64,000 bases of DNA from Salinisphaera sp. LB1 (GCF_003177035.1 NZ_CP029488.1:3223501-3287500), one strand, 5' to 3'; numbered from the stretch's first letter, positions 6,761 through 17,785 are shown. Translations and numbers: made by a program. The notes: generated by a model from the letters alone, not told the origin.

Positions 6761-9322
6761 ATGTCAGGTCAGAAGTATGTTCTGGAAGTTCAGGCGCGGT
6801 TGCCGGATGCGTTGTCGGAGCTCAAGGCGCTATCCGAGAACCTGCTCTATGCGTGGGACCGTCATATCCGCGGTCTTTTCTGGCGCATGGATACGGCCCT
6901 GTGGGAGCGATGCGGTCACAATCCCAAGGTTTTTCTGCGCCGTATTTCGCAGGAGCGCCTGGCCGAGCTGGCCGGAAACGCGGCGTTTCTCGAGGAATAC
7001 CAGTATGTGCTCGGCCTGTTCCGCACTTACCGGGATCAGACCCGGACACCGTCAGCGCTTGTGGCGGAAAAGATGGGGGCGGAAGACGGCTTGATCGCCT
7101 ATTTCTGCGCCGAGTACGGGCTGCATGAGAGTCTGCCCATCTATTCCGGCGGGCTGGGTATTCTGGCCGGAGATCATTGCAAGGCGGCCAGCGGGCTGGG
7201 GCTGCCTTTCGTGGCCGTGGGCCTGATGTATCGACAGGGCTATTTCCGGCAGCAGATCGAGCGCGACGGCACCCAGAATGCGATATTTCAGCCCCATGAT
7301 CTGCGCGATCTGCCGATTATGCGGGTCGATGGGGATGATGGCGAGCCGCTGCAGATCACTGTGCCGTTCCCGGATCGCGAGGTGGCGGTCCAGATATGGA
7401 AGGCCGAGATCGGCCATCTGGCACTTTACCTGCTCGATACCGATGTCGCCGACAATGCCAGGTCCGATTGCTCGATCACTTTTCAACTCTATGGCGGCGA
7501 CCGGCGCCGCCGGATCGAGCAAGAGCTGATCCTCGGTGTCGGTGGCGTGCGCGCCCTGCGCGCCCTCGGACTGAAGCCGTCGGTGTGGCACGTCAATGAA
7601 GGGCATGCGGCGTTTCTGATGATCGAGCGCTGCCGCGAGGCGATCGAAGCCGGCATGCGCTTCGAGGCCGCTATGGAGCAGGTGGCCGGTGCGACCGTTT
7701 TCACCACCCATACGCCGGTAGCGGCCGGGCATGATGTGTTCGAGCCCGATCTGGCGGCGACCTACCTTGGCCCGTATGCCAGGGCCATGAACCTCGATCT
7801 TGATGAGTTGCTCGCACTCGGGCAGAGCGAGCAGAACGACGCGGCCTTCAACATGACCACGCTGGCGCTGCGCACGTCGCGTTATCAGAACGCGGTGAGT
7901 CGTATCCACCGCGGCGTGACGGCCGGGATGGAGAGCCATATCTGGCCCCAGGTGCCGGTTGATGAGTCGCCGTTGCAGTACGTGACCAACGGGGTACACG
8001 TGCAGACTTTTCTGTCGCGGCAATGGAGTTATTTCTTTGACATGCATGCGCCGGGCTGGCGCGTTCGGCAGTGCGACCACCATTTCTGGCGCAATCTGGT
8101 CGAATCCATCCCCGATCAGCAGTTCTGGCTCCAGCGCATGTCGATCAAGGCCGATATGCTGGATTACGTCGCCCGGTGTCTGACGCGCCAGTATCGGCGC
8201 CAAGGCGTCGGCGACGCCCATATCGAGCGCCGGCTGGCGGTGCTGCGGCCCACCTTCGGACGCGATCCCATGGTCATGGTGTTCGCGCGGCGGTTCGCCA
8301 CCTACAAGCGGGCGACGTTGCTGCTGCGCGATCCGGACCGGCTGGCGGCGTTGCTCAATGACGCCGAGCGGCCGGTCATCCTGCTGTTTGCGGGCAAGGC
8401 TCATCCTGCGGACGAACCCGGCCAGGCACTGATCCGCACGCTCGTGGAGTATTCGAGAAAGCCGCAATTCGCGGGCCGGTTGTTCGTACTGGAGGATTAT
8501 GACCTGGCGCTGGGCCGCCAGCTCGTGGCCGGCGCGGACGTCTGGCTCAATACGCCTTTATACCCGATGGAGGCCTGTGGTACGTCGGGCCAGAAGGCAG
8601 CGCTCAACGGCGCGCTCAATGTGAGTGTCCTCGACGGCTGGTGGGGCGAGGGGTTTCAGGGCGACAACGGCTGGGGCATCACGCCCTACAGCCACAGCGA
8701 TCCCGACCGGCGCGACCACTACGAAGCCGAAGACCTGCTCGATCTGCTGGAAGACGAGGTGGTGCCCCTTTATTTCAACCGTGGCGACCTGGGTTATTCA
8801 CCCGGCTGGATAGCGCGTGCCAAGGCCGCGATTTATACCGTGCTGCCGCGTTTCAATGCCCAGCGCATGCTGCTCGATTACATCGAAAACCTGTATCTTC
8901 CGGCCACTCGCCACGGCCGCCGGCTCGCAGAAGACGACGGCCAGCCCGCGGCCGATCTGGTCGCCTGGAAACAACGCGTAGCGCAGGCCTGGCCGGGCGT
9001 GACGCTCAGTCGCAGCAATGGGCGTGCCGAGCAGATCGACAGCGGGGATACGCTGGAATTGCATGTCGCGGTCGAACTTCAGGGCCTGGGGGCCGATGAC
9101 CTGCAGCTTGAATGCGTGATGACCCGCGTCCGCGACGACGGCGAGACCGAGTCGGCGATCTGCTGTCGCCTGGTGCCCGAAAACGGCGACAACGGGACCG
9201 CGATCTATCGACTGGCCGAACCCATCGAGGTGCCGGGGCTCTATGAGTATCAGGTGCGAGCCTATCCTTGTCATCCGATGCTGGCGCATCCGTTCGAGAC
9301 CGGCCTGATGCGCTGGCTCTAA
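6761..9322 (+). CDS. glgP: Alpha-glucan (glycogen) phosphorylase
   Basis: GT35 phosphorylase releasing glucose-1-phosphate from the non-reducing ends of glycogen or maltodextrin. The 853-residue protein begins with the DUF3417-type N-terminal domain of the Thermus/Thermotoga-like subfamily (LKALSENLLYAWDRHIRGLFWRMD), not the classical E. coli architecture. The active-site region has EACGTSGQKAALNG with the PLP lysine at about Lys612, followed by LDGWWGEGF. Start ATG 6761 is preceded by AAGGG; the frame opens upstream at 6698 but those residues look untranslated. It converges on malQ with only 4 bp between stops. It would feed phosphorolysed glycogen into sugar phosphates. Confidence 0.93.
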   Translation: MSGQKYVLEVQARLPDALSELKALSENLLYAWDRHIRGLFWRMDTALWERCGHNPKVFLRRISQERLAELAGNAAFLEEYQYVLGLFRTYRDQTRTPSALVAEKMGAEDGLIAYFCAEYGLHESLPIYSGGLGILAGDHCKAASGLGLPFVAVGLMYRQGYFRQQIERDGTQNAIFQPHDLRDLPIMRVDGDDGEPLQITVPFPDREVAVQIWKAEIGHLALYLLDTDVADNARSDCSITFQLYGGDRRRRIEQELILGVGGVRALRALGLKPSVWHVNEGHAAFLMIERCREAIEAGMRFEAAMEQVAGATVFTTHTPVAAGHDVFEPDLAATYLGPYARAMNLDLDELLALGQSEQNDAAFNMTTLALRTSRYQNAVSRIHRGVTAGMESHIWPQVPVDESPLQYVTNGVHVQTFLSRQWSYFFDMHAPGWRVRQCDHHFWRNLVESIPDQQFWLQRMSIKADMLDYVARCLTRQYRRQGVGDAHIERRLAVLRPTFGRDPMVMVFARRFATYKRATLLLRDPDRLAALLNDAERPVILLFAGKAHPADEPGQALIRTLVEYSRKPQFAGRLFVLEDYDLALGRQLVAGADVWLNTPLYPMEACGTSGQKAALNGALNVSVLDGWWGEGFQGDNGWGITPYSHSDPDRRDHYEAEDLLDLLEDEVVPLYFNRGDLGYSPGWIARAKAAIYTVLPRFNAQRMLLDYIENLYLPATRHGRRLAEDDGQPAADLVAWKQRVAQAWPGVTLSRSNGRAEQIDSGDTLELHVAVELQGLGADDLQLECVMTRVRDDGETESAICCRLVPENGDNGTAIYRLAEPIEVPGLYEYQVRAYPCHPMLAHPFETGLMRWL

Positions 9323-9326
9323 GGCC

Positions 9327-10697
9327 CTAGCCGGGCACCAGGCGACCGTACAGCTGGTTGAGCGATCGATATTCGGCGCTCGTATGGCCGTCGTCCGGCA
9401 CCTGATCGAGTTGCCACGACCAGTTTCCGACCGCGGTGCCGGGACGATTCATGCGGGCCCCGGCGCCCAGGCCCAGCAGATCCTGCATCGGCAATATGGC
9501 CAGTTGTGCAACCGAAGCCAGCACTTCACGTCGCAGCGCCGCGGGTACGTCCGCCGGGCCGCCCAGATAATCCCGGGCGTGCTGTTGAACCGCGTCGCTG
9601 CAGTCCTCGGTCCACCAGCCGACCAGCGTATTGTTGTCGTGCGTTCCGCTGTAGACGACGGTCTGCGGGACGTGGTTGTGCGATAAGTGCACATTGTCGG
9701 CTCCGCCGCCGAATGCGAACTGCATCACCCGCATGCCCGCCAGGCCGGCACGATGACGTAACTGGTCGACGTCCGCGGTGATCTGGCCCAGATCTTCGGC
9801 CACCAGCGGCAGCGGGCCGAGCGCCGCGGTCAGACCCGCGAGCAGCGCCGCGCCCGGGCCGGGCGCCCACTGGCCGGTGGCCGCGTCCGGGCTGTCGATC
9901 GGCACCTGCCAGGCGGCGACCAGACCGCGGAAATGATCCAGCCGCACGAGATCGAACAGGGCCAGTTGGCGCCGCAGGCGTTCGATCCACCACTGCCAGC
10001 CGTTTGCCCGCATCGCCGTCCAGTCGTAATGCGGCATGCCCCAGAGCTGCCCGCCAGCGGAAAAATAATCCGGCGGCACGCCGGTATTGGCGGTCATGCG
10101 GCCCTGGTCGTCGAGCTGGAACAGTGGACGCTGCGCCCAGACGTCGGCGCTATCGTAGGCGACGAAAAACGACAGATCGCCGAATAGCCGGATGCCGCGC
10201 TGGTGCGCCTGTTCACGGAGCTGCGACCAGGCGCGGTGGCAGCGATACTGGCGCCGGTAGATGGCGTGAATGCGCTCGGCATGGCGCTTGCCGGCCGCCT
10301 CAAGCGCCCGGGGTTCGCGATTGCGCAGGCCGGGCGGCCACTCATACCAGGGCCGGCGGTGTTCCTGTCGCAGCGCCATGTAAAGGGCATAATTCGGCAG
10401 CCAGTAATGCTGTGCGGCGACAAACGAGGACAGATGGGCCGGATCGCCGGCCGCGCATGCATCGGCGGGGTCGATCAGCGTCGGGTCGATCGCGAATACC
10501 GAGGCACTGCGATAGGGGCTGCCCGTCTCATCGCGCGGGTTCAGTGGCAGCGTCTGCCACACGCTGAAGCCCGCAGCGCAGAGAAAATCGCAGAACCGCA
10601 CGGCCTCGGCGCCCAGGCGGCCCTGTGCGCCGGGCCCGGGCAGCGAGGTCGGGTGCAGCAGGACGCCGCTGCGTCGTACATCGAGCGCTTGCCGCAT
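9327..10697 (-). CDS. malQ: 4-alpha-glucanotransferase (amylomaltase)
   Basis: GH77 disproportionating enzyme that transfers maltodextrin segments. The 456-residue frame starts at ATG 10697 (MRQALDVRRSGVLLHPTSLP). Catalytic blocks are visible: VRLDHFRG with the nucleophile Asp254, LVAEDLGQIT with the acid/base Glu, and YSGTHDNNTLVGWW with the transition-state Asp. Length is typical of the short bacterial/plant-type amylomaltases rather than the ~690-residue E. coli MalQ. Its start is 5 bp after the GH57 stop, so it is the last gene of a glgC-GH57-malQ operon. Confidence 0.92.
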   Translation of the reverse strand: MRQALDVRRSGVLLHPTSLPGPGAQGRLGAEAVRFCDFLCAAGFSVWQTLPLNPRDETGSPYRSASVFAIDPTLIDPADACAAGDPAHLSSFVAAQHYWLPNYALYMALRQEHRRPWYEWPPGLRNREPRALEAAGKRHAERIHAIYRRQYRCHRAWSQLREQAHQRGIRLFGDLSFFVAYDSADVWAQRPLFQLDDQGRMTANTGVPPDYFSAGGQLWGMPHYDWTAMRANGWQWWIERLRRQLALFDLVRLDHFRGLVAAWQVPIDSPDAATGQWAPGPGAALLAGLTAALGPLPLVAEDLGQITADVDQLRHRAGLAGMRVMQFAFGGGADNVHLSHNHVPQTVVYSGTHDNNTLVGWWTEDCSDAVQQHARDYLGGPADVPAALRREVLASVAQLAILPMQDLLGLGAGARMNRPGTAVGNWSWQLDQVPDDGHTSAEYRSLNQLYGRLVPG

Positions 10698-10702
10698 GAT
10701 CG

Positions 10703-12391
10703 TCAGTGGGCGCGACGCATGGTATCCACGTGGCCCCGGCTTACGCCATGCGTGAACACATGCGCCAGCGTATCCGGTGGATCGCGACCCAGGAGTTGAT
10801 ACAGCGCCGCCAGATGTACCCGGAACAGCCGTTCGAAGTGGGTCACCGTATCGGCCGCACTGTCGCCGCCGAACCACCAGAACCAGTCCGAGGCCTCGCA
10901 CAGCGAGAGTTGGCGCTCCGCCGCCGCGCGAGTGGCCTCGTCCAGCGCCGGCGCTGACTGGTCGAACACATGCTTGGCGGCCGCCAGCATGTCCCACGCC
11001 CGATTTTTCTCGCTGTCCCCGATCCAGGTCGAGAACGTGCCGTAGACCCAGCTGCCGGCGACGAGTCGCGGCAAGCGGGTGGTGGCCTCGCCATGTTCAG
11101 CCAGATAGCCCGAAAAGGTGGTGGTGGCAAGGCGCTCGTGGGCCGCCAGCGCGGTGTAGAGCGCATCGAGAAAATGGTAGCCGTTGTCAGGGTAGTATTC
11201 CCAGGCGTTTTCACCGTCGAGAATGATCGGCACCACCATGGGACCGTCATCCGTTCGCCCGGCGTCGATCGTCTCCAGGCGCTCAACGAGATCGGCCACG
11301 GCGTCGTCGGCATGCCAGTCGCGATAGACGAAACCGATGGCGTCGGCCAATGCATCATCGCGAAAGAAGCAAGCCGGTCCGTCCGGGTCCAGGCGGTAGG
11401 CGCGATAGAGCGCCTCCGCGCCCGGTTCGTCGGCGCCGAGGCTATGGCGAAGCACGGCCTGGCCGCTGGCCACCCAGTCGAAGCCGGCCTCGCCTGCCAG
11501 TGCCACACTGCGCCGGCAGACGCCGCCTTCGGCCGGCCAGCAGCCGACTGGTGGTTTGCCGAAGAACCGTTCGAAGGTTTCACGCGCCCGGGCGAGCTGC
11601 CAGCGCGCCCGGGTTTCGCCTTCCGGGTAGGCGGCGCTCAGCGGCATCGGGCATTCCGGCCAGGCGGCGCGCGCGCTGTTGAGGTCCAGCAGCAGCGGCA
11701 GAATAGGGTGGCTGTACGGCGTGATCGACAGCTCGATGCGGCCGGCATCGGCGAGCGCCCGGTACCGGTCCACCACGTTCGTGATCAGTTCACTGATCAC
11801 CGCGACCAGCGTGCGGCATTGCAGCATGCTGTAGTGGCGTTGATGCGCCAGCAAATCCTGTACGCGCTGATCCGTGCGCCGCACCGTTTCGCCGATCCAG
11901 CCGAGGTGGTACCAGACCAGCAGATCGACGAAGAACTGATCGTGCAGATAACTGATCTCATCCGGCTGGGCGAGCATGTGACGCGCCGTATCGACCAGTT
12001 TCTGATACACGGGGAAATGCGCGAACAACGGGTTTTCCGCGCCGCGCAGACAGGCCCGGAGCAGCATCAGCCGCTCTTCGCGTTCGTTGGGAATCAGCGG
12101 TTGCTGGAGCGCGGCCAGCAGGGGATCGTGAATCGGCCCGCCGCCGACCGCGACGGCGGCGAGGTCGGTGGCGTACGCCTCGATCTGCTCCAGCAGAACC
12201 GGCGAAAAATTCACCACCGCGCGAACATCGGGGTGCGCTTCCAGATGCGCGACCATGTCCACGTAATCCTTGGTGGCATGCAGGTAAGTCCAGGGATCCT
12301 GGAATCGTCCGCTGGTCGGATCGAAATAATCCGGCTGGTGCATGTGCCAGCACAACACGATCTGAAGCGGTGACAGTGCGGCTTCAGTCAT
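10703..12391 (-). CDS. Glycoside hydrolase family 57 (alpha-amylase-type)
   Basis: 562-residue GH57 enzyme, expected to hydrolyse or rearrange alpha-1,4-glucans. The first conserved region is LCWHMHQPDYFDP at the N-terminus, a later block GCWPAEGGVC contains the probable catalytic Glu, and ILDGENAWEYYPDNG is the late motif of the COG1449 group. No signal peptide is seen, so it acts in the cytoplasm on stored glycogen. Its ATG overlaps the glgC stop (ATGACTGA), indicating translational coupling. Amylase versus branching or transferase activity cannot be told from sequence; the separate glgB and malQ make amylase most likely. Confidence 0.88.
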   Translation of the reverse strand: MTEAALSPLQIVLCWHMHQPDYFDPTSGRFQDPWTYLHATKDYVDMVAHLEAHPDVRAVVNFSPVLLEQIEAYATDLAAVAVGGGPIHDPLLAALQQPLIPNEREERLMLLRACLRGAENPLFAHFPVYQKLVDTARHMLAQPDEISYLHDQFFVDLLVWYHLGWIGETVRRTDQRVQDLLAHQRHYSMLQCRTLVAVISELITNVVDRYRALADAGRIELSITPYSHPILPLLLDLNSARAAWPECPMPLSAAYPEGETRARWQLARARETFERFFGKPPVGCWPAEGGVCRRSVALAGEAGFDWVASGQAVLRHSLGADEPGAEALYRAYRLDPDGPACFFRDDALADAIGFVYRDWHADDAVADLVERLETIDAGRTDDGPMVVPIILDGENAWEYYPDNGYHFLDALYTALAAHERLATTTFSGYLAEHGEATTRLPRLVAGSWVYGTFSTWIGDSEKNRAWDMLAAAKHVFDQSAPALDEATRAAAERQLSLCEASDWFWWFGGDSAADTVTHFERLFRVHLAALYQLLGRDPPDTLAHVFTHGVSRGHVDTMRRAH

Positions 12392-13652
12392 TGAGGAGCG
12401 CCTCCCGGGTCACCAGCACAATGCCTTCGTCGGTGACTTCAAAACGACGGAAATCGGCGGTCTCGTCGATGCCGATCCGAGTGCCGTCCGGAATATGGCA
12501 GTCGCTGTCGATCACGGCGTTGCAGATCCGGCAGTCGGCGCCGACGACCACGTCGGGCAGAATCACCGAATCCTCGATCACGCTGCGTTCGGCGACCAGC
12601 ACGCTGGAGAACAACAGCGAACGGCGTACGGTCGCGCCGGAGACGATGCAGCCCCCGGCGACCATGGAGTTGACGGCTTCGCCGCGCCGCCCGTGATCGT
12701 CGAACACGAACTTGGCCGGCGGCACCTGTTCCTGATAGGTCCAGATCGGCCAGTCGCTGTCGTAGAGATTGAGTTCCGGCGTTACGTTGATCAGTTCGAG
12801 ATTGGCGCGCCAATAGCCGTCCAGGGTGCCGACGTCGCGCCAGTAGCCGGTGCCGGCCTCGGCGTTCTTGTTGAAGTGATAGGCATACACGCCATGGGCT
12901 TCGGTCACCGCGCGCGGCAGAATATCCTTGCCGAAATCGCGGCTCGAGTCCGGATCGCGGGCATCGGCCTCGAGCATTTCGATGAGGTAGCGGGTGCTGA
13001 AAACATAAATGCCCATGGAGGCAAGAGCGCGATCGGGCTGGCCGGGCATCGAGGTCGGCTCGGCGGGTTTTTCGTCGAAGGCGACGACGCGTTGTTCGTC
13101 ATCGATCGACATCACGCCGAACCCGCGGGCTTCGGCCAGCGTCACATCGACGCAGCCGACCGTGACGTCGGCATCGTGGCTGACGTGGAAGCCCAGCATC
13201 GGGCCGTAATCCATCTTGTAGACATGGTCGCCGCCCAACACCAGCACGAACTGCGGCTCGTGTTCGGCGATGATGTCCAGATTCTGGTAGACCGCGTCGG
13301 CGGTGCCGAGATACCAGGCTTCGCCCATGCGTTGCTGGGCCGGCACCACTTCGACGAACTCACCGAACTCGCCGCGCAGAAAGCCCCAGGCCTGATGCAT
13401 GTGGCGGATCAATGGATGCGCCATGTATTGGGTGAGCACCGAAACGCGCCGGATGCCGGAATTGATACAGTTCGACAGAACGAAATCGATGATCCGGAAC
13501 TCGCCGCCGAAGGGCACGGCGGGCTTGGCCCGGCGTCGGGTCAGGCCGCCGAGCCGGGTACCGCGGCCGCCGGCCAGCACCATGGCGAGGGTGTCGCGTG
13601 TAACCAGACTGATGAAACGATTCGCATGCGCCGGTTGTTTTTCTGCAGTCAT
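12384..13652 (-). CDS. glgC: Glucose-1-phosphate adenylyltransferase
   Basis: Makes ADP-glucose from glucose-1-phosphate and ATP, the committed step of bacterial glycogen synthesis. The 422-residue protein starts at ATG 13652 (MTAEKQPAH) behind GGAGGG. It has the nucleotide-binding loop [39 protein letters not shown], the [13 protein letters not shown] block and the C-terminal left-handed beta-helix repeats. It is divergent from glgB, with 106 bp between start codons, and first in the glgC-GH57-malQ operon. Confidence 0.95.
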   Translation of the reverse strand: MTAEKQPAHANRFISLVTRDTLAMVLAGGRGTRLGGLTRRRAKPAVPFGGEFRIIDFVLSNCINSGIRRVSVLTQYMAHPLIRHMHQAWGFLRGEFGEFVEVVPAQQRMGEAWYLGTADAVYQNLDIIAEHEPQFVLVLGGDHVYKMDYGPMLGFHVSHDADVTVGCVDVTLAEARGFGVMSIDDEQRVVAFDEKPAEPTSMPGQPDRALASMGIYVFSTRYLIEMLEADARDPDSSRDFGKDILPRAVTEAHGVYAYHFNKNAEAGTGYWRDVGTLDGYWRANLELINVTPELNLYDSDWPIWTYQEQVPPAKFVFDDHGRRGEAVNSMVAGGCIVSGATVRRSLLFSSVLVAERSVIEDSVILPDVVVGADCRICNAVIDSDCHIPDGTRIGIDETADFRRFEVTDEGIVLVTREALLND

Positions 13653-13713
13653 GACCGCCTTACCCTCCGATGAGCCCGCAACATCGAGATTAGTCCAAAA
13701 TGGGCCCGCCGGG

Positions 13714-13727
13714 TTGATCTCGCGCAA
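13714..13727. promoter_or_regulatory. FNR-like site in the glgC/glgB divergent promoter region
   Basis: TTGATCTCGCGCAA matches the FNR/Anr consensus at 8 of 10 positions and sits midway between the divergent glgC and glgB starts. A site of this quality can occur by chance, so the position is the main support. Confidence 0.4.
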
Positions 13728-13758
13728 AATCGTGCGAGGGACTATCTTGCAAAGTGGG

Positions 13759-15957
13759 ATGCACAATTCGACCCGGGGCGCAAACGTTGTGACTGACGCA
13801 CAGGACGAACCACTGATCCGGCTGCTGGATGCGCGCCTGCACGATCCGCATCGACTGCTCGGGCGGCACGTGGACGCGGAGGGCGAACTGGTTCGCGCCT
13901 TCCTGCCGCATGCTCAGCAGGCCTGGCTCATGCCCTTGAACGAGCCGATGGAGCGCCATGGCGATTCCGCACTGTTCGTCTGGCGCGGCGCCGATGGCCG
14001 GTTGCCGGACGACTACCGGCTGCGTTGGGTCGACGAATACGGCCACCGGCATGAGCAGCACGACGCCTATGCCTTCGCCTCGCTATTGCACGCGGCCGAT
14101 CTGGCGCGCTTCAACGCGGGTGAGCATACGCAGGCCTGGCGCTTGCTCGGCGCGCATCTCGCAACCGATCAGGGCATCGAAGGCACGCGTTTTGCCGTCT
14201 GGGCGCCGCGGGCCGCGCGCGTGAGTGTGATCGGCGACTTCAATCGCTGGGATGGTCACGCGCATCCCATGCGTATTCATAGCCGAAGTGGCGTATGGGA
14301 GCTTTTCGTCCCCGGGCTGGCCGAAGGCGCGCTATACAAGTTCGAGATCCGCGATACCGAGGATCGCGTACGCGCCAAGACCGATCCCTATGGCCGGCGA
14401 TTCGAACGACGTCCGGCGACTGCGGCGATCGTGACCGGGCCATCGCGGCATGTCTGGGGCGACCAGGACTGGATGGCCGCGCGTCGCGACTGGCAAACGG
14501 CGCCGATCGCGATCTATGAAGTGCATCTGGGCTGCTGGCAGCGTGAGCCCGACGGCCGGTTTCTCGATTATCGGCAGCTCGCCGACCGCTTGTTGCCGTA
14601 TGTGCGCGATCTCGGCATGACGCATATCGAGATCATGCCCCTGACCGAACACCCCTTCGATGCGTCCTGGGGCTACCAGCCGACGGGTTATTTCGCGCCC
14701 ACCAGCCGCTACGGCGAACCGGACGACCTGCGCTACTTCGTCGACCGATGCCATCAAGCCGGCATCGGCGTGTATCTGGACTGGGTGCCGGGCCATTTCC
14801 CGCGCGACGACTTCGGTCTGGCTCGCTTCGACGGCAGCCCCCTGTACGAGCATGCCGACCCGCTGCGCGGCGAACACCCGGAGTGGGGCACATTGCAATT
14901 CGATTACGGGCGGCCCGAGGTGCGCAGTTTCCTGTTGTCGAGTGCGTTGTACTGGCTGCAGGAGTTTCACTTCGATGGCCTGCGTGTCGACGGGGTGGCG
15001 TCGATGCTGTATCTCGACTATGCCCGCGCGCCCGATCGCTGGCGGCGCAACCAGCACGGCGGCAACGAGGATATCGAGGCCATCGAATTCCTGCGCAGCC
15101 TCAATATCCTGACCCATGGCGAATGTCCCGGCAGTGTCACCATCGCCGAGGAATCCACCAGCTGGCCGGGCGTGTCGCGCCCGCCCGAGGCTGGCGGGCT
15201 CGGGTTTTCCATGAAATGGAACATGGGCTGGATGCACGACACGCTGGATTATCTGCACCGGGCGCCCGTTCACCGCGCCTATCACCACAAGGAGCTCACG
15301 TTCGGTCTGCTGTACGCCTTTAACGAGAATTTCGTGCTCCCGCTGTCGCACGACGAAGTAGTGCACGAAAAAGGCGCGCTTTACGGCAAGATGGCCGGCG
15401 ACCCGTGGCAGAAACGCGCGAACCTGCGGCTGCTTTACACCTATCAGTTCACCTACCCGGGCAAGAAACTGCTGTTCATGGGCGCCGAGATGGCCAATCC
15501 CTGGGAATGGAACGACCAGCTTGCCCTGCCGCATTTTCTGCTTGACGAACCCGAGCGGCGGGGCATCGCGACCCTGGTCGGCGATCTGGGGCGTCTGTAC
15601 AGCGCGGAGCCGGCCCTGCATCGTCGTGATTTCCAGCCCGACGGCTTTGCCTGGCTCGATTGTGACGACGCGGTGCACTCGATCATCGCCTATCGCCGTT
15701 GCGATGGTGATCGGGAAGTCCTGGTGGTGCTGAATTTCACCCCCGAGGCGCGCCCCGGATATCGGCTCGGGGTGCCCGAGGCCGGCCGCTATCGGGAGTG
15801 TTTCAACTCCGACGCGGCCATCTACGGCGGCGGCGATGTGGGTAACCTGGGCGGCGTGATCAGCGAACCCGTTGCTTGCATGGGCCAAACGCACTCTGTG
15901 GTGCTGACCCTGCCGCCCCTGGGTGGGCTGATTCTGCAGCGGGATCGGCGCTCGTGA
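13759..15957 (+). CDS. glgB: 1,4-alpha-glucan branching enzyme
   Basis: GH13 enzyme that introduces alpha-1,6 branches into glycogen. Start taken at ATG 13759 ([10 protein letters not shown]), giving 732 residues; GTG 13789 (VTDAQDEP) is a real alternative because both have weak ribosome sites. The frame opens at 13399 but that part overlaps glgC antisense. Domains run from the N-terminal CBM48 repeats to the catalytic barrel: [10 protein letters not shown] with nucleophile Asp411, [12 protein letters not shown] with acid/base Glu464, [12 protein letters not shown] with the third carboxylate. Its TGA overlaps the glgA GTG (GTGA). Confidence 0.95.
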   Translation: MHNSTRGANVVTDAQDEPLIRLLDARLHDPHRLLGRHVDAEGELVRAFLPHAQQAWLMPLNEPMERHGDSALFVWRGADGRLPDDYRLRWVDEYGHRHEQHDAYAFASLLHAADLARFNAGEHTQAWRLLGAHLATDQGIEGTRFAVWAPRAARVSVIGDFNRWDGHAHPMRIHSRSGVWELFVPGLAEGALYKFEIRDTEDRVRAKTDPYGRRFERRPATAAIVTGPSRHVWGDQDWMAARRDWQTAPIAIYEVHLGCWQREPDGRFLDYRQLADRLLPYVRDLGMTHIEIMPLTEHPFDASWGYQPTGYFAPTSRYGEPDDLRYFVDRCHQAGIGVYLDWVPGHFPRDDFGLARFDGSPLYEHADPLRGEHPEWGTLQFDYGRPEVRSFLLSSALYWLQEFHFDGLRVDGVASMLYLDYARAPDRWRRNQHGGNEDIEAIEFLRSLNILTHGECPGSVTIAEESTSWPGVSRPPEAGGLGFSMKWNMGWMHDTLDYLHRAPVHRAYHHKELTFGLLYAFNENFVLPLSHDEVVHEKGALYGKMAGDPWQKRANLRLLYTYQFTYPGKKLLFMGAEMANPWEWNDQLALPHFLLDEPERRGIATLVGDLGRLYSAEPALHRRDFQPDGFAWLDCDDAVHSIIAYRRCDGDREVLVVLNFTPEARPGYRLGVPEAGRYRECFNSDAAIYGGGDVGNLGGVISEPVACMGQTHSVVLTLPPLGGLILQRDRRS

Positions 15958-17432
15958 CGGCGGCGCCAAACCGGCGCGGCGCGCGCTGGCGCATACTGTT
16001 CGTCGCCAGCGAGGCGGTCCCCTGGATCAAGACTGGCGGGCTGGCGGATGTGGCCGGTAGCCTGCCGCAGGCACTCGCCGCGGCCGGCCACGACGTGCGT
16101 CTGCTGCTCCCGGCCTATGGCGATATTCTGGCGCAACACGCCGGCTGGACCCCGGTGTCGGCGTTCCGTGCCCCGGTTGCCGGGGCGCGGCTGTTGACGG
16201 CGCCCGCCGATTCGAGCGGACTGCAAACCTGGCTGGTCGACCTGCCGGGCTTCGGCGACCGGCGCGGCAATCCGTACCACGATCAACAGATGCAGGATTG
16301 GCCCGACAATGCCTATCGTTTCGGGACGTTCTCGCACATCGCGGCACGGCTGGCCGGCGGGCGCGCGGGGCTGGCCTGGCAGGCCGATGTGCTGCACTGC
16401 AACGATTGGCAAACCGGACTGGCGCCGGTGCATGCCATGCTCGAGCGCATTCCCGCAACAACTGTATTCACGATCCATAACCTGGCGTATCGCGGCCTGT
16501 TCGAGCCCCGGACCCGGGAACGGCTGGACTTGCCGGCCTGGCTCTGGCACCCGGATGCGCTTGAGTTCTATGGTCAACTCGCGTTCATCAAGGGAGGGCT
16601 GGCATTCGCGGACAGCGTGACCACGGTGAGCCCGACTTATGCCGATGAGATCCGGACGCCGCAATCGGGCCAGGGTCTGGACGGTCTGCTTCAGGCCCGC
16701 GGCGATCGCCTGTCCGGCGTCCTGAACGGGTTGGATGTGGATGTCTGGAACCCGGCCGACGATCGGCATTTGCCCGCGAGTTTCGACGTCGACGACCTGG
16801 GCGGCAAAGCGATCTGCAAGGCCGCCCTCCAGCGCGAACTGGGCTTGGCCGAACGGGCCGACGCACCGTTGTGCGGCGTGATCTCCCGGCTCGTGGCGCA
16901 GAAGGGAATCGACCTGGTGACGGCCGGGTTGCCGCGGTTGCTCGAACGTGGCGGTCAACTCGCATTGCTAGGGCGCGGCGACCCGGCACTCGAGGCGCAA
17001 CTGCGGGATATGGCCGCCCTGCACCCGGAGGCGGTGGCCGTCCGGCTCGAGTTCGACGAAGGGCTGGCGCATCGCATCGAGGCCGGGGCCGATCTGTTTC
17101 TCATGCCGTCACGGTTCGAGCCCTGCGGTCTGAATCAGATGTACAGCCAGCGTTACGGCACGCCGCCGCTGGTGCATCGTTGCGGCGGTCTGGCCGACAG
17201 CGTCACCGACACCGACGACACGACGCTCGCGGCCGGCCACGCCACCGGCTTCGTATTTCAGCCGGCCACGGAAGATGCCTATATTCACGCGCTGGACCGG
17301 GCGCTCGCGTGGTTCGCCCGGCCGCATCAATGGCGGCGCCTGCAGCGCGCCGGCATGGCCCGGGATTTCAGCTGGCAGGCCAGTGCCGCGCGCTACCTCG
17401 AAATCTACGAGCGCGCCGGCCCGGGGCGCTGA
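15954..17432 (+). CDS. glgA: Glycogen synthase (ADP-glucose type)
   Basis: GT5 enzyme elongating alpha-1,4-glucan from ADP-glucose. Start chosen at GTG 15954 ([16 protein letters not shown]), which overlaps the glgB stop; this gives 492 residues and places the [11 protein letters not shown]-glucose-binding motif near residue 26 as expected. The C-terminal half has [15 protein letters not shown] and [19 protein letters not shown], the E-X7-E region of retaining synthases. Forms a two-gene unit with glgB. Confidence 0.94.
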   Translation: MTAAPNRRGARWRILFVASEAVPWIKTGGLADVAGSLPQALAAAGHDVRLLLPAYGDILAQHAGWTPVSAFRAPVAGARLLTAPADSSGLQTWLVDLPGFGDRRGNPYHDQQMQDWPDNAYRFGTFSHIAARLAGGRAGLAWQADVLHCNDWQTGLAPVHAMLERIPATTVFTIHNLAYRGLFEPRTRERLDLPAWLWHPDALEFYGQLAFIKGGLAFADSVTTVSPTYADEIRTPQSGQGLDGLLQARGDRLSGVLNGLDVDVWNPADDRHLPASFDVDDLGGKAICKAALQRELGLAERADAPLCGVISRLVAQKGIDLVTAGLPRLLERGGQLALLGRGDPALEAQLRDMAALHPEAVAVRLEFDEGLAHRIEAGADLFLMPSRFEPCGLNQMYSQRYGTPPLVHRCGGLADSVTDTDDTTLAAGHATGFVFQPATEDAYIHALDRALAWFARPHQWRRLQRAGMARDFSWQASAARYLEIYERAGPGR

Positions 17433-17459
17433 TCGATTGCGTTATTGGCGCCGGCGTTT

Positions 17460-17473
17460 TTGATCTCGCTCAA
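17460..17473. promoter_or_regulatory. FNR/Anr-like box upstream of the small four-Cys gene
   Basis: TTGATCTCGCTCAA matches at 9 of 10 positions. It lies about 100 bp upstream of the ATG at 17567 in the short gap after glgA, so the small gene, and perhaps phosphoketolase beyond it, are the likely targets. Confidence 0.6.
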
Positions 17474-17566
17474 AACCCCTCTTGGAGCCCCGGCGTAGCT
17501 TTGATGCGGAGCTTCGATTTTCGCGGGTGCCGGTTTTTGCGCCCGCCGCGTGCGAGGAGTATGGGC

Positions 17567-17785
17567 ATGCCACGAACGACGCAGTTTCAACAGGTCTACG
17601 ACGATCGAATCGCCGTATTGCACGGCGAGCCGGATGCCGCCCACCGGCGCTGGGCGATCTGGGCCGAGCAGGTTCGCCGCGGCGGGATTCCCTGTTTCGG
17701 CACCGACGAACGCAACATGTGCGAAGAATACGATTGCCCGTGGCGACCGCAGTGTCGCGCGCGACGCGCGGCATGGAAGCGATAG
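17567..17785 (+). CDS. Small four-cysteine protein, function unknown
   Basis: 72 residues, basic, no signal peptide or membrane helix. ATG 17567 is placed 7 nt after a GAGGAG ribosome site; an in-frame ATG at 17561 is too close to it. The C-terminal half has cysteines at 43, 52, 57 and 63 (C-x8-C-x4-C-x5-C) embedded in ERNMCEEYDCPWRPQC, with conserved-looking acidic and Trp/Pro positions. The pattern suggests a bound metal or iron-sulfur cluster, but I do not recognise a family. The gene stands between glgA and phosphoketolase, behind a FNR-like box. Confidence 0.65.
   Translation: MPRTTQFQQVYDDRIAVLHGEPDAAHRRWAIWAEQVRRGGIPCFGTDERNMCEEYDCPWRPQCRARRAAWKR

Noticed and set aside
12495..13673. 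392-residue plus-strand open frame opposite glgC
   Set aside because: Compositional shadow without recognisable domain; glgC on the minus strand is complete.
14332..15969. 545-residue minus-strand open frame opposite glgB
   Set aside because: No family motif and it lies exactly on the complementary strand of the glgB catalytic domain.
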